A program made the translations under genes and the position numbers. Below the pieces are notes generated by a model. That model searched no databases. It worked only from the letters and a program-made list of their open reading frames with translations, and was not told the origin of the DNA. From XYA12-FULL-58-9 sp001798605 (GTDB lineage: Bacteria > Myxococcota > XYA12-FULL-58-9), in assembly GCA_036736205.1 (NCBI GenBank), contig DAINMX010000307.1, positions 1-6,483 of the forward strand: DNA of 6,483 bases. The letters run 5' to 3'. This document shows positions 1 through 6,241 of the stretch, piece by piece. How positions within the stretch are numbered: the stretch's first letter is position 1; every line of letters begins with the position of its first letter.

Positions 1-54
1 GGCGGCGTGCTCACCGTGGTGTTGATCGTCGTTCTCGTTGTGATTCTTCTCTAG
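1..54 (+). CDS. C-terminal fragment of a small membrane-tailed protein (PA2779-like, tentative)
   Basis: Frame 1 is open from the window edge to the TAG at 52-54 and reads GGVLTVVLIVVLVVILL. That is a Gly-Gly pair followed by 15 almost purely hydrophobic residues ending at the stop, a C-terminal membrane anchor. The next gene, 18 bases on, is a stand-alone C39-like peptidase. PA2779-family proteins are small, end in a C-terminal transmembrane segment and are encoded beside PA2778-family cysteine peptidases, so the context fits that family. Only 17 residues are visible, so the family call is inference. No basic tail follows the helix, unlike PEP-CTERM or LPXTG sorting signals. Another small hydrophobic protein is also possible. 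Confidence 0.5.
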   Translation, partial: GGVLTVVLIVVLVVILL

Positions 55-72
55 CGGCTGTTTGGTGCCAAC

Positions 73-645
73 ATGGTCAATTCGGGGGTAACGAGCCCCA
101 AGGGCTTAACGATGCTCTGCAGCCTTCTGGCGAGCGGCTGTTATCTCGGCTCGGCCAAGAGCATCTCGGCGGGTGCCTTGACGGCGGGTGATGGCTGGGA
201 GCTGATCGCGGGCGTGCCCGAGGTGCGCCAGACATCCCAAGAGGACTGCGGCACCGCCGCACTCGACATGGTTCTCGGCTACTGGGGGCGCCCAATCACG
301 CCTGACGAGGTGAGAGGGGCGAGCCTCGCCGCGCCAGAGGGCGGCATCAAGGCGGCGGCCCTTCGCCAACTCGCCCATGGCCAGGGCTTGCAAGCCTTCC
401 TCATCGAAGGGCGAATGAGCGACCTTGATCGAGAGCTCGGGAAGAATCGCCCGATCCTCGTCGGTGTGATGAAGCGTTACCGCCAACGTGTCTACCCCCA
501 CTACGAGGTCGTCGTGGGCATGAATCGTCGCAAGCAACGCATCCTCACCCTCGATCCAGCCCACGGCCTGCGTGAGAACAGCAGCGAAGGTTTCGCCACC
601 GAGTGGACCGCTGCGGGCCACCTCGCGCTGATCGTCTTCCCGTGA
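73..645 (+). CDS. C39-like (PA2778-type) cysteine peptidase lipoprotein
   Basis: A predicted papain-fold peptidase of the bacteriocin-processing C39 type, as a stand-alone domain without the usual ABC transporter. Residues 1-23 look like a lipoprotein signal: Lys10, a short hydrophobic stretch, then LLASGC with Cys23 as candidate lipidated residue, so it would act at the periplasmic side of a membrane. The mature part has V48-P-E-V-R-Q53 and then EDCG with nucleophile Cys59. Gln53 lies six residues before it, as expected for the oxyanion Gln. His143 (YPHYEVVVG) and Asp161 (LTLDPAHG) complete the triad, and the C39 order C-H-D is kept. At 190 residues it is a single domain, lacking the TPR region seen in some PA2778 relatives. 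M1 gives the better signal peptide n-region; M14 (112) is an alternative. No clear ribosome-binding site precedes M1, so it may be coupled to the gene ending at 54. The substrate is unknown; the Gly-Gly protein upstream is an obvious candidate. Confidence 0.82.
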   Translation: MVNSGVTSPKGLTMLCSLLASGCYLGSAKSISAGALTAGDGWELIAGVPEVRQTSQEDCGTAALDMVLGYWGRPITPDEVRGASLAAPEGGIKAAALRQLAHGQGLQAFLIEGRMSDLDRELGKNRPILVGVMKRYRQRVYPHYEVVVGMNRRKQRILTLDPAHGLRENSSEGFATEWTAAGHLALIVFP

Positions 646-667
646 GTCTTCGTTCGATTGGGTTTTC

Positions 668-3190
668 ATGATCGCCGTGCTGCTCTTGCTGTCGGCCTCG
701 AGCTTGACAATCTGCAAGCAGGTAACACTTCGGGCCGAGGTCGATGCCAGCGGCCGGGAAGTCCGCGGCGAGGTGACCTGCGTGGTCGGCCGAGACGGCG
801 AGGTCGCGGTAGCAATCTACCCGGAAGTGTTGGGCCCAGAGCGCGGTCTCGATGACGTCAATCGCGAGTGGTTCTATCCAGAGGGCTTCTCACCGGCCCG
901 GTTGTCGGTGTGGCTCGACGGGAGACGGTTAAAGACGCGGGGCCCATGGCTCACCGTTGGGACATATGCCAAGAACAAGATTGTCCGCCTCACCTTTGCC
1001 ACCGACGTGCCCCGCAGAAACGGCACCTTTGGACAGAGCGAGATGGCGACCTATCTACTCGGGGGCTGGTATCCCATGTTCGGTGACGGCCGGGCGCTCG
1101 CTGCGTTGCCCACCACGTTCTCGGTCACAGTCCCGACCGGCCTCGTCGGCTCAATCGGTGGGTTACCGGTCACCCGTGAGGGGCCGCGGACTGTTGCGGG
1201 CAAGATCGTGGCGCGATTCGTGCCGGTGGTGCTCGCCCGCGAGCTCGTGGTTCGCTCCGGGCCGGCGGCGACGATCCTTGCACCGACCGATACCCGGGAC
1301 TCACCACGTCGTCTCGGCTCTGGCCGGGATGCCGCGGCCCTCACGGAGCTCGAGGCAACCGTGGTTATCGGCGCGGATTTCGCAATGCGCCATGGCTTCG
1401 GTGTCGACGTTCGGCCGTTGGTCGTCCTGGCACCATTGCGCGAGAACCTGGTCGAGGCATTTGATGGGGGGTTCGCGGTCTCCGATCGGGCATTTCGTCT
1501 CTCGTTGGCAGAACGCTTTCTCAAGCTGCACCGCGCCAGTCTGTGGCGGCAGCAATTGGCACTGCTTGTCCTGCCCCATTGTCGGCGAAGAGAGACCCAC
1601 CTGTCGCCGACACTCGTTGCGGACCTGGTCGCCAGCGCGTTGCGCGAGCAACTGATGCTCCAGGCCTATGGCGGTGTCGAGTACGCGCCTGACATGCTCG
1701 AGGACTTTGCAATCACCCGCGAGATCGACTCGCTCATCCTCGCGCCGCAAATGACCTTCCGCGACACATATTTTGCAGTTATCGACGAGACACCGCGGGT
1801 GCGGTGGAGGCTGGACGACTTCGACCACACCTTGCCGCGCGGCAAGCTCCTCTACGAAAAGCTCGTCGACCTTCTCGGCAGAACTGCGGTGGCGAAGATC
1901 GTCGACCGCTATCTTCTGGACGATGCGCCTTTCGCTACAGTGGCTGGCATCCAAGCCGGCAGGCCACTCGAGGAGTGGTTGGTCACCTGGCTGTCGTCTT
2001 ACCCGCAGGTCAACTATTCGGTGCGGCAGGTGGATGCGGAGGAGTCGATCGTCGTCATCGTCGAAGCGTCGGGGCCCGATGCAGCGCGAGTGGTCGAGCC
2101 CGTCACCGTCGAGGTTGTTGACGCCGCAGGTGTGACACACCGCCAGAAACGCCTCGGGCCGGGTGAGCTGCGTTTCGCGGCGCTGGGGCCGGCTGCGCAG
2201 GTCGTGCTCGACCCCGAGCACCGGCTGGTGGAGCAATGGCAAACCGCGGGGCAGGGATCCCGCTTCGACAACCAACAACCGCCGAGCTGGCGATTCATGC
2301 TCTCCGGCCTCGCCGGAGCTGTCTCGGCCACAAACACTGAGCTCGACGTGGTGGCGAGCTTTTCCCTGCGGCGGTTGCACGACCTGCGCTGGCGTTGGGA
2401 CTACGTCGCCGCGTACGGCCCCACCAAGTTGGGCTTCGCCACAGGGGCGACCTGGGGATTCGGAGCCGAGGTCACGCCTTTGGTCTTGGCACATCAAGTC
2501 GGGTTGTCCGTCGGCTATGAACGGCTGCGGCGAGAGGGCGCAAACATTCTGCCCGGGGACCAGTTGAGTCTGCTCGCCCATTATCGCTTCGACGACCGGC
2601 TCACCCCCTATTGGTCTTTCACCGGCAAGGGTTGGACCGCGCACGCGGCCTGGACCATAGGCCGAGGAGTGAAGGGTGACCCGTACACCTTCGCTAATTT
2701 TGGTGGGGCGGTTCTCGGCATTCTGCCTTTGGCCTTCGGCCACTCTTTGGTAGGCCGGCTGCGCGGCGATTTGAACCTAGGTGATACCCCACCGCAGGAA
2801 CTTCTCAGCGTTGGCGATCTCTACCATGCGGGCCGTGGCTACCTCCGGGACGACGCCCGAGGCAGTCGCAGATTCGTCGCGACCGGCGAGTATCGTCATC
2901 TTTTGGCGGGGGATGCGAATACGGATTTCGGAGGGGTGGTGACCTGGACCCGATGGGAGGGGGCATTGTTTGCCGACGGCGTGGCTCTCGACGTCGACGA
3001 TCCTCGAGGTTGCGCGCGTACTTGGTTTGCCGACGTTGGCTACGGCCTGCGTTTCATTGGTGATGCCTTGGGTGTCTTGCCCGTGGTGGTGACAGTGGAT
3101 TTCGGAGTTCCGCTCGTACATTGCTCCGGCGCTCGCACTCGGCCATTGACTGTTTACCTCGGCTTCTTTCAATCCCTTGCTTGGTTCTGA
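668..3190 (+). CDS. M1-peptidase-like (no HExxH) periplasmic domain fused to outer-membrane beta-barrel
   Basis: An 840-residue exported protein. Residues 1-16 form a hydrophobic leader (MIAVLLLLSASSLTIC), short and lacking a basic n-region; Cys16 could be lipidated but the box is poor. Residues ~18-210 are beta-rich and carry the GGWYPM motif (~134-138) typical of the N-terminal saddle of M1-type proteins. Residues ~220-460 resemble the helical M1 region, including RGKLLYEKLVDLLG (~390-403). Residues ~465-520 form a beta-sandwich ending in VVLDPEHRLVEQ, the usual M1 C-terminal strand. No HExxH or any 'HE' pair exists, so zinc peptidase activity is unlikely. From ~540 to the end the pattern is alternating polar/hydrophobic/aromatic, ending in SLAWF with terminal Phe, like an outer-membrane barrel beta-signal. 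The gene starts 22 bases after the C39 peptidase gene, so co-transcription is likely. The ribosome-binding site is weak. Domain calls come from pattern reading. The role is unknown; a docking or export partner for the peptidase is inference. Confidence 0.68.
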   Translation: MIAVLLLLSASSLTICKQVTLRAEVDASGREVRGEVTCVVGRDGEVAVAIYPEVLGPERGLDDVNREWFYPEGFSPARLSVWLDGRRLKTRGPWLTVGTYAKNKIVRLTFATDVPRRNGTFGQSEMATYLLGGWYPMFGDGRALAALPTTFSVTVPTGLVGSIGGLPVTREGPRTVAGKIVARFVPVVLARELVVRSGPAATILAPTDTRDSPRRLGSGRDAAALTELEATVVIGADFAMRHGFGVDVRPLVVLAPLRENLVEAFDGGFAVSDRAFRLSLAERFLKLHRASLWRQQLALLVLPHCRRRETHLSPTLVADLVASALREQLMLQAYGGVEYAPDMLEDFAITREIDSLILAPQMTFRDTYFAVIDETPRVRWRLDDFDHTLPRGKLLYEKLVDLLGRTAVAKIVDRYLLDDAPFATVAGIQAGRPLEEWLVTWLSSYPQVNYSVRQVDAEESIVVIVEASGPDAARVVEPVTVEVVDAAGVTHRQKRLGPGELRFAALGPAAQVVLDPEHRLVEQWQTAGQGSRFDNQQPPSWRFMLSGLAGAVSATNTELDVVASFSLRRLHDLRWRWDYVAAYGPTKLGFATGATWGFGAEVTPLVLAHQVGLSVGYERLRREGANILPGDQLSLLAHYRFDDRLTPYWSFTGKGWTAHAAWTIGRGVKGDPYTFANFGGAVLGILPLAFGHSLVGRLRGDLNLGDTPPQELLSVGDLYHAGRGYLRDDARGSRRFVATGEYRHLLAGDANTDFGGVVTWTRWEGALFADGVALDVDDPRGCARTWFADVGYGLRFIGDALGVLPVVVTVDFGVPLVHCSGARTRPLTVYLGFFQSLAWF

Positions 3191-3209
3191 AAAGCCGGTG
3201 ACGTCGACG

Positions 3210-3329
3210 ATGGTCATCGCATTGTTGCTTGTCGCTATTTGCGACGGCAGCCAATGTGATTTCCTCATAGTCGAGCGATGTTTGTCCTCGGTAATATCCT
3301 CGCCAACAAACAAGCGGATCACGCTTTGA
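3210..3329 (+). CDS. Candidate 39-residue secreted or membrane micropeptide
   Basis: An ATG ORF filling most of the gap between two genes. It starts MVIALLLVAICDGSQC, a hydrophobic leader with no basic n-region, and ends at the TGA at 3327-3329. It begins 19 bases after the stop of the 840-residue gene and ends 13 bases before the next start. Cysteines lie at 11, 16 and 24. By hand count, G/C is about 62% at third codon positions against 44% and 41% at first and second, which is coding-like for a GC-rich genome but weaker than in the neighbours. No good ribosome-binding site precedes it (only GGTGAC). I recognise no family. It could equally be a chance ORF in a 5' untranslated region. Confidence 0.3.
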   Translation: MVIALLLVAICDGSQCDFLIVERCLSSVISSPTNKRITL

Positions 3330-3331
3330 CC

Positions 3332-3337
3332 AAGGAG
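3332..3337 (+). promoter_or_regulatory. Strong ribosome-binding site fixing the start at 3343
   Basis: AAGGAG lies five bases before the ATG at 3343, close to the ideal anti-Shine-Dalgarno match. It makes this start secure and contrasts with the weak or absent sites of the three upstream genes. It sits just after the stop of the candidate 39-codon ORF. With the longer gap before it, this suggests that a separate transcription unit begins somewhere in 3191-3330. I could not find a convincing -35/-10 pair there. Confidence 0.75.
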
Positions 3338-3342
3338 ACCCC

Positions 3343-3804
3343 ATGTTACGCTTTGCATCTCTGTTCACCGTTGTCGCATTGACGGCAGGTACCGCTGTCG
3401 CGAGCACCACCTATACACCCGCGGGATCGGTCTCGACCGACCCTGCCAACCGAGAGATTCAATTCTATCCATCGATCGCGGATCTACTGTTGGCTGAGAC
3501 CACCAAGAACGTGAACGTGGACTCGTCGCCGAATGACACCAGCTACACGCTGGTCATTGCCGCCAACGTCCTGGGTGGCGCACTGGTGGGCTTTCTCATC
3601 GGTGGCGCCATCTACTTGCTACAAGACTCCGGTGACCGCCACTCGGTCGACCTCGCTTGGTGGACCGGCGGTGGCGCCATTGTGGGCGTGGGTGCGGGTG
3701 TGGTTCAGGTGATCGTAAGGGCAAACCGCGACAATGAAGCGGTCAGCCAGCGAGAGACGATGCCCGAGAATCAGCGGGTCTTGAGCTGGGTGTACCGTTT
3801 CTAA
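3343..3804 (+). CDS. Secreted double glycine-zipper membrane protein, unknown function
   Basis: I do not recognise a named family. Residues 1-20 form a Sec signal peptide (Arg3, hydrophobic core, cleavage after AVA at 20). Residues 21-66 are polar. Two membrane-type segments follow. Residues ~69-93 contain the exact zipper G79-xxx-G83-xxx-G87, and residues ~105-125 contain G111-xxx-G115-xxx-G119. They are joined by a charged loop (QDSGDRHSVD), giving a helical hairpin of two glycine zippers. The polar tail ends in VLSWVYRF with a terminal Phe. Glycine zippers pack helices tightly and are common in oligomeric envelope proteins such as Rcp/SlyB-type lipoproteins, but this protein has no lipobox. 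The start is fixed by AAGGAG. A 32-base gap leads to the Spy-like lipoprotein gene, so the two are probably co-expressed. An envelope-integrity role is inference from context. Confidence 0.8.
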   Translation: MLRFASLFTVVALTAGTAVASTTYTPAGSVSTDPANREIQFYPSIADLLLAETTKNVNVDSSPNDTSYTLVIAANVLGGALVGFLIGGAIYLLQDSGDRHSVDLAWWTGGGAIVGVGAGVVQVIVRANRDNEAVSQRETMPENQRVLSWVYRF

Positions 3805-3836
3805 CAATAACTGAACTTCAAACAAATGGAGCGAAC

Positions 3837-4730
3837 ATGAGACGACCTGTTGTGACGAAATTGGCCATCATTGCTGCGTTTGGTCTGGGCGGCTGCGAAA
3901 CTTCCGCCACACCCAAAGGCGAGCAAATGGTGGGTGAGCAGACGGCCGAGGATGAGGCTGCACTCGACCTCGAGGAGCACCACCGACATCAGCACCTCGG
4001 CGGCGTGACGCAGTTTGTTGCGTTGAGCCTCGACACCTTGGGCGAAGACGATGCCAAGCGCCCCGCGGTCGAAAAACTGCAGCGTGATCTGTATGAATGC
4101 ATGGCGCCGGCGCGAGACATCAAGAACAAACTTTTACTCGCCCTCGCGGAAGATGTCGCCGCCGGGACAGTGGATACAATGAAGGCGGACACGGCCGTGG
4201 TCCAGTTGAATGCCGCTGTTGCAGCGCAGGATTGCAGGGTCGATGCTCTAAATGAGCTCCACGGTATCCTGTCGCCGATCGAACGTGCGGCGCTGGTCGA
4301 CAAGGTTGAAGCGCATTGGGAGGTCTGGCGGCACGTTAATCACGACGGCGAGGAAAACAGCCAGAAGCATGGCCGTCGCCTCGGCAACCTCGTGCGCGAG
4401 CTAGATCTCACGGCGGAACAGGTCCAGAGGATCTCGAACACCCTCGACACAGCGTCCTCCGGTCATGCAGTCAAGTTTGACCGCAAGGAGGTGGATAGAT
4501 TTCTGCAAGCCTTTGTTTCAACCTTCGTCGCAGAGTCTTTCGACGCGAAGTCGATCGTCGGGGATGCGAATGCCCTTCTCGCGTCCTACGGTTCGACACG
4601 GATGACGCTCTTCTACGCCAGCGTGACTCCTGCATTGACGCAGGAACAGCGGGTGAAGTTTTCCGCCTATCTTCGGGAGCAAGCGAACCTTCAGCAGGCG
4701 GCCGATCCAACAGAGGGAGGATCCCCATGA
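3837..4730 (+). CDS. Lipoprotein with two tandem Spy/CpxP-like (LTxxQ) domains
   Basis: The signal peptide carries Arg2, Arg3 and Lys8 and ends in the lipobox LGGC with Cys20. The +2 residue is Glu, not Asp, so outer-membrane sorting is expected. A His cluster (HHRHQH, 48-53) follows an acidic linker and could bind metal. The rest is helical and splits into two similar halves. The first (~57-165) ends in HGILSPIERAALVDKV. The second (~180-287) has LTAEQ at 191-195 and LTQEQ at 267-271, the LTxxQ signature of the Spy/CpxP periplasmic chaperone family. Spy itself has one such domain of about 140 residues, so at 297 this is roughly double length. Cys88 and Cys133 could form a disulfide. TGGAG at 3827-3831 supports the start. 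The stop overlaps the next start by ATGA. The likely role is periplasmic chaperoning or stress or metal sensing; homology is judged by motif only. Confidence 0.75.
   Translation: MRRPVVTKLAIIAAFGLGGCETSATPKGEQMVGEQTAEDEAALDLEEHHRHQHLGGVTQFVALSLDTLGEDDAKRPAVEKLQRDLYECMAPARDIKNKLLLALAEDVAAGTVDTMKADTAVVQLNAAVAAQDCRVDALNELHGILSPIERAALVDKVEAHWEVWRHVNHDGEENSQKHGRRLGNLVRELDLTAEQVQRISNTLDTASSGHAVKFDRKEVDRFLQAFVSTFVAESFDAKSIVGDANALLASYGSTRMTLFYASVTPALTQEQRVKFSAYLREQANLQQAADPTEGGSP
4713..4730 (+). promoter_or_regulatory. Ribosome-binding site and ATGA start-stop overlap
   Basis: GAGGGAGG at 4713-4720 lies six bases before the ATG at 4727. That ATG shares bases with the TGA stop at 4728-4730 of the Spy-like gene. 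Translation of the small downstream protein is therefore probably coupled to the lipoprotein, and similar expression of the two is expected. Confidence 0.8.
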
Positions 4731-5053
4731 GACGAAACCCTGTCATCACGTGGAAGAGAATTCTCTGCGGAGCCGCGATGCTGTCGTGTCTCGTCGCCAT
4801 ACCTGCGCTAGGTCAAATCGAGGTGGTAATCCGACCACCGTCGTGGTTCATCGCGACTTCACGGCCCGTGTACTACGAAGGTCACGCCGCATATTGGTAC
4901 CAGAACCGCTGGTACTACCGTGACGGTAACAGGTGGCAGCACTACGACAATGAGCCTTCCCTTCTGTTTGGTCATCGTGCGAACGATCAACAGTACAGGC
5001 ATTTCTACGGGCGCAGACACGGGCATAGGAACGGGCACCGAAATCGCCGCTGA
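4727..5053 (+). CDS. Small secreted Tyr/Trp-rich protein with His/Arg-rich tail
   Basis: A 108-residue protein of unknown function. The signal peptide is strong: Arg2, Arg3, Lys10 and Arg11, a hydrophobic core at ~12-27, and cleavage after ALG at 29, giving mature Gln30. The mature part has IEVVIRPPSWF and then an aromatic block, AYWYQNRWYYRDGNRWQHY (~55-73). This recalls the short YXWGXW/WxxGxW-type repeats of small periplasmic proteins, though the exact motif is not reproduced. The last ~17 residues (HFYGRRHGHRNGHRNRR) are strongly basic and rich in His-Arg, suggesting binding to metal, nucleic acid, peptidoglycan or LPS phosphate. The start overlaps the Spy-like gene by ATGA and has an excellent ribosome-binding site, so the two proteins probably work together. 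Its stop lies 21 bases before the kinase start, in the same frame, with an in-frame TGA at 5069 between them. Confidence 0.8.
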   Translation: MRRNPVITWKRILCGAAMLSCLVAIPALGQIEVVIRPPSWFIATSRPVYYEGHAAYWYQNRWYYRDGNRWQHYDNEPSLLFGHRANDQQYRHFYGRRHGHRNGHRNRR

Positions 5054-5074
5054 GCGACGCCCGGGCGATGAGCC

Positions 5075-5330
5075 ATGCAAGCTGAGGAGAGACAGGGCAT
5101 AGAGCGGTTTGTGGCTCACAACGGCGTGGATGATGTGATGCTCGACATCATGCTGCCGCGGAACGACAACACCGTCGCAGGGGACGAGCAGGTTGGGCAC
5201 GAGCACAACGCTGTCGGTTTGCCTGTGACGATCATTGTGGCAAAGGACAAGGTCGAGGACGTCATCAAGGCGCTGCATCTAGGTGCCGACGATTACGCGG
5301 TCAAACCGAACGTTGTGCAGATTCGAACCG
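5075..5330 (+). other. Degenerate response-regulator receiver remnant within the kinase gene
   Basis: Encodes residues 1-~85 of the kinase ORF. It aligns by eye with OmpR-type receivers from the segment before the phosphoacceptor strand to the KP motif. Asp24 and Lys77 are kept. The first strand and helix, the acidic pair, the segment after AHNG, the conserved Thr (Val55) and the Phe after KP (Asn79) are lost or changed. The residues between LPRND and LPVT do not look like a normal alpha3 helix. The region has somewhat more A/T at third positions than the kinase part. It reads as a decaying domain still in frame. Confidence 0.6.
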
Positions 5331-6241
5331 ACCGACTTGGTTTCCGAGGCGCTGGTCAGGCAACTCCCGTAAGGATGCTCGGTAACTATCGCATCCGCGA
5401 GAGGATCGGCGCTGGTGGCATGGGCGTCGTCTATTCGGCGGTGGACACGCGCACGGCGCGAGCCGTAGCCCTCAAGGTGTTGAACCCGAGTTTGGCAGAC
5501 GACCAGGTTGCCGTCGGTCGTTTCACGCGCGAGGCCCGCCTCGCCGCTCGGGTGCGTCATGCCAACGTGGTGTCGGTCGTTGCGGCCGGGAGGGAGGGCG
5601 CCGTTCATTTCATCGCCATGGAGTTGGTGGAGGGCCAGAATCTTCGTCAGACGTGCGAGGAAAGACCCATGGCGGCTGTGGCGGCACTCGCTGTGACCCG
5701 ACAGGTGGCCGCTGCCCTGGCCGCCATGCAACAATCCGGTATTCTGCACCGCGATGTGAAGCCCGAAAACGTCATTCTCGACCACAACAACGTCGCCAAG
5801 ATCACCGATTTTGGCATTGCGCGTGAGACCGTTGCTGCCGGCCGCATCACGGACAGCGGGTTGGGTGTGGGATCTCTCATCTACGCGAGCCCCGAGCAAA
5901 TGCGTGGCCATGGTGACCATCGCGCTGACATCTACTCCTTGGGGTGCACCCTTTATTACATGGTGCACGGTCGAGACCCGTTTCCGGGCCACCTCTCGCT
6001 CGACGAAATGTACCGTCGCAAAACCGCACGGTCGCCTCGTATCGACGCCATGTCCGCGACAGTGCCAACTGGAGTGCGCTCCCTCATCCTGTCCATGCTC
6101 AAGCCCAAGCCAAGACGACGTGTGCAGAGCTACGCGGATATCCTGACGTCAATCGATAACATGTTGGCTCGACGATCATCGCCACGTCGCGCCTGGGTCT
6201 TTGCAGCGGTCGTGGCCGGTGCGTTCGCCTGGAGAATTTAG
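5075..6241 (+). CDS. PknB-like Ser/Thr protein kinase with eroded N-terminal receiver domain
   Basis: The Hanks-type kinase domain spans ~103-365. It has the glycine loop GAGGMGVV (112-119), ATP Lys134 (VALKVL), alpha-C Glu153, HRDVKPEN with Asp227 and Asn232, DFG at 245-247, SPE at 272-274 and ADIYSLG with Asp285. All core residues are present, so activity is expected. Residues 1-~85 match the later part of a response-regulator receiver: VMLDIMLP with Asp24, LPVTIIVAKDKVEDVIKALHLGADDYAVKP with Lys77. The beta1-alpha1 part with its acidic pair is missing and the switch Thr is Val55. Residues ~374-388 begin a membrane helix cut short by TAG. The start is uncertain: ATG 5075 has a poor ribosome-binding site, and Met101 (5375) would give a kinase-only protein. 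The operon-like spacing suggests it signals about the envelope genes before it; that is inference. Confidence 0.88.
   Translation: MQAEERQGIERFVAHNGVDDVMLDIMLPRNDNTVAGDEQVGHEHNAVGLPVTIIVAKDKVEDVIKALHLGADDYAVKPNVVQIRTDRLGFRGAGQATPVRMLGNYRIRERIGAGGMGVVYSAVDTRTARAVALKVLNPSLADDQVAVGRFTREARLAARVRHANVVSVVAAGREGAVHFIAMELVEGQNLRQTCEERPMAAVAALAVTRQVAAALAAMQQSGILHRDVKPENVILDHNNVAKITDFGIARETVAAGRITDSGLGVGSLIYASPEQMRGHGDHRADIYSLGCTLYYMVHGRDPFPGHLSLDEMYRRKTARSPRIDAMSATVPTGVRSLILSMLKPKPRRRVQSYADILTSIDNMLARRSSPRRAWVFAAVVAGAFAWRI

Noticed and set aside
106..717. A 203-residue minus-strand ORF opposite the C39 peptidase
   Set aside because: The plus strand carries a full catalytic triad; the minus frame has no motif or signal and looks like a shadow.
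1301..2743. A 480-residue minus-strand ORF opposite the 840-residue protein
   Set aside because: It has no recognisable domain and is Arg/Asp/Gln-rich. The plus strand here shows coherent M1-like and barrel motifs. Long antisense ORFs are expected in GC-rich genes.
3231..3245. Perfect inverted repeat GTCGC-TATTT-GCGAC as a terminator
   Set aside because: The stem is only 5 bp plus two possible wobble pairs, and no T-run follows, so a Rho-independent terminator is not supported.
3292..3297. TAATAT as a possible -10 box for the 3343 gene
   Set aside because: No TTGaca-like -35 box lies 16-18 bases upstream (3269-3274 reads AGTCGA), so a promoter cannot be supported.
2777..3358. A 193-residue minus-strand ORF covering the 3191-3342 gap
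   Set aside because: Most of it lies opposite the barrel part of the 840-residue gene, and its product has no recognisable pattern.
5054..5074. The 4727 gene and kinase gene as one split ORF, since they share a frame
   Set aside because: Two stops (5051 and 5069) separate them, and the His/Arg tail ends naturally. The frame agreement is probably chance, and no receiver N-terminus is visible upstream.
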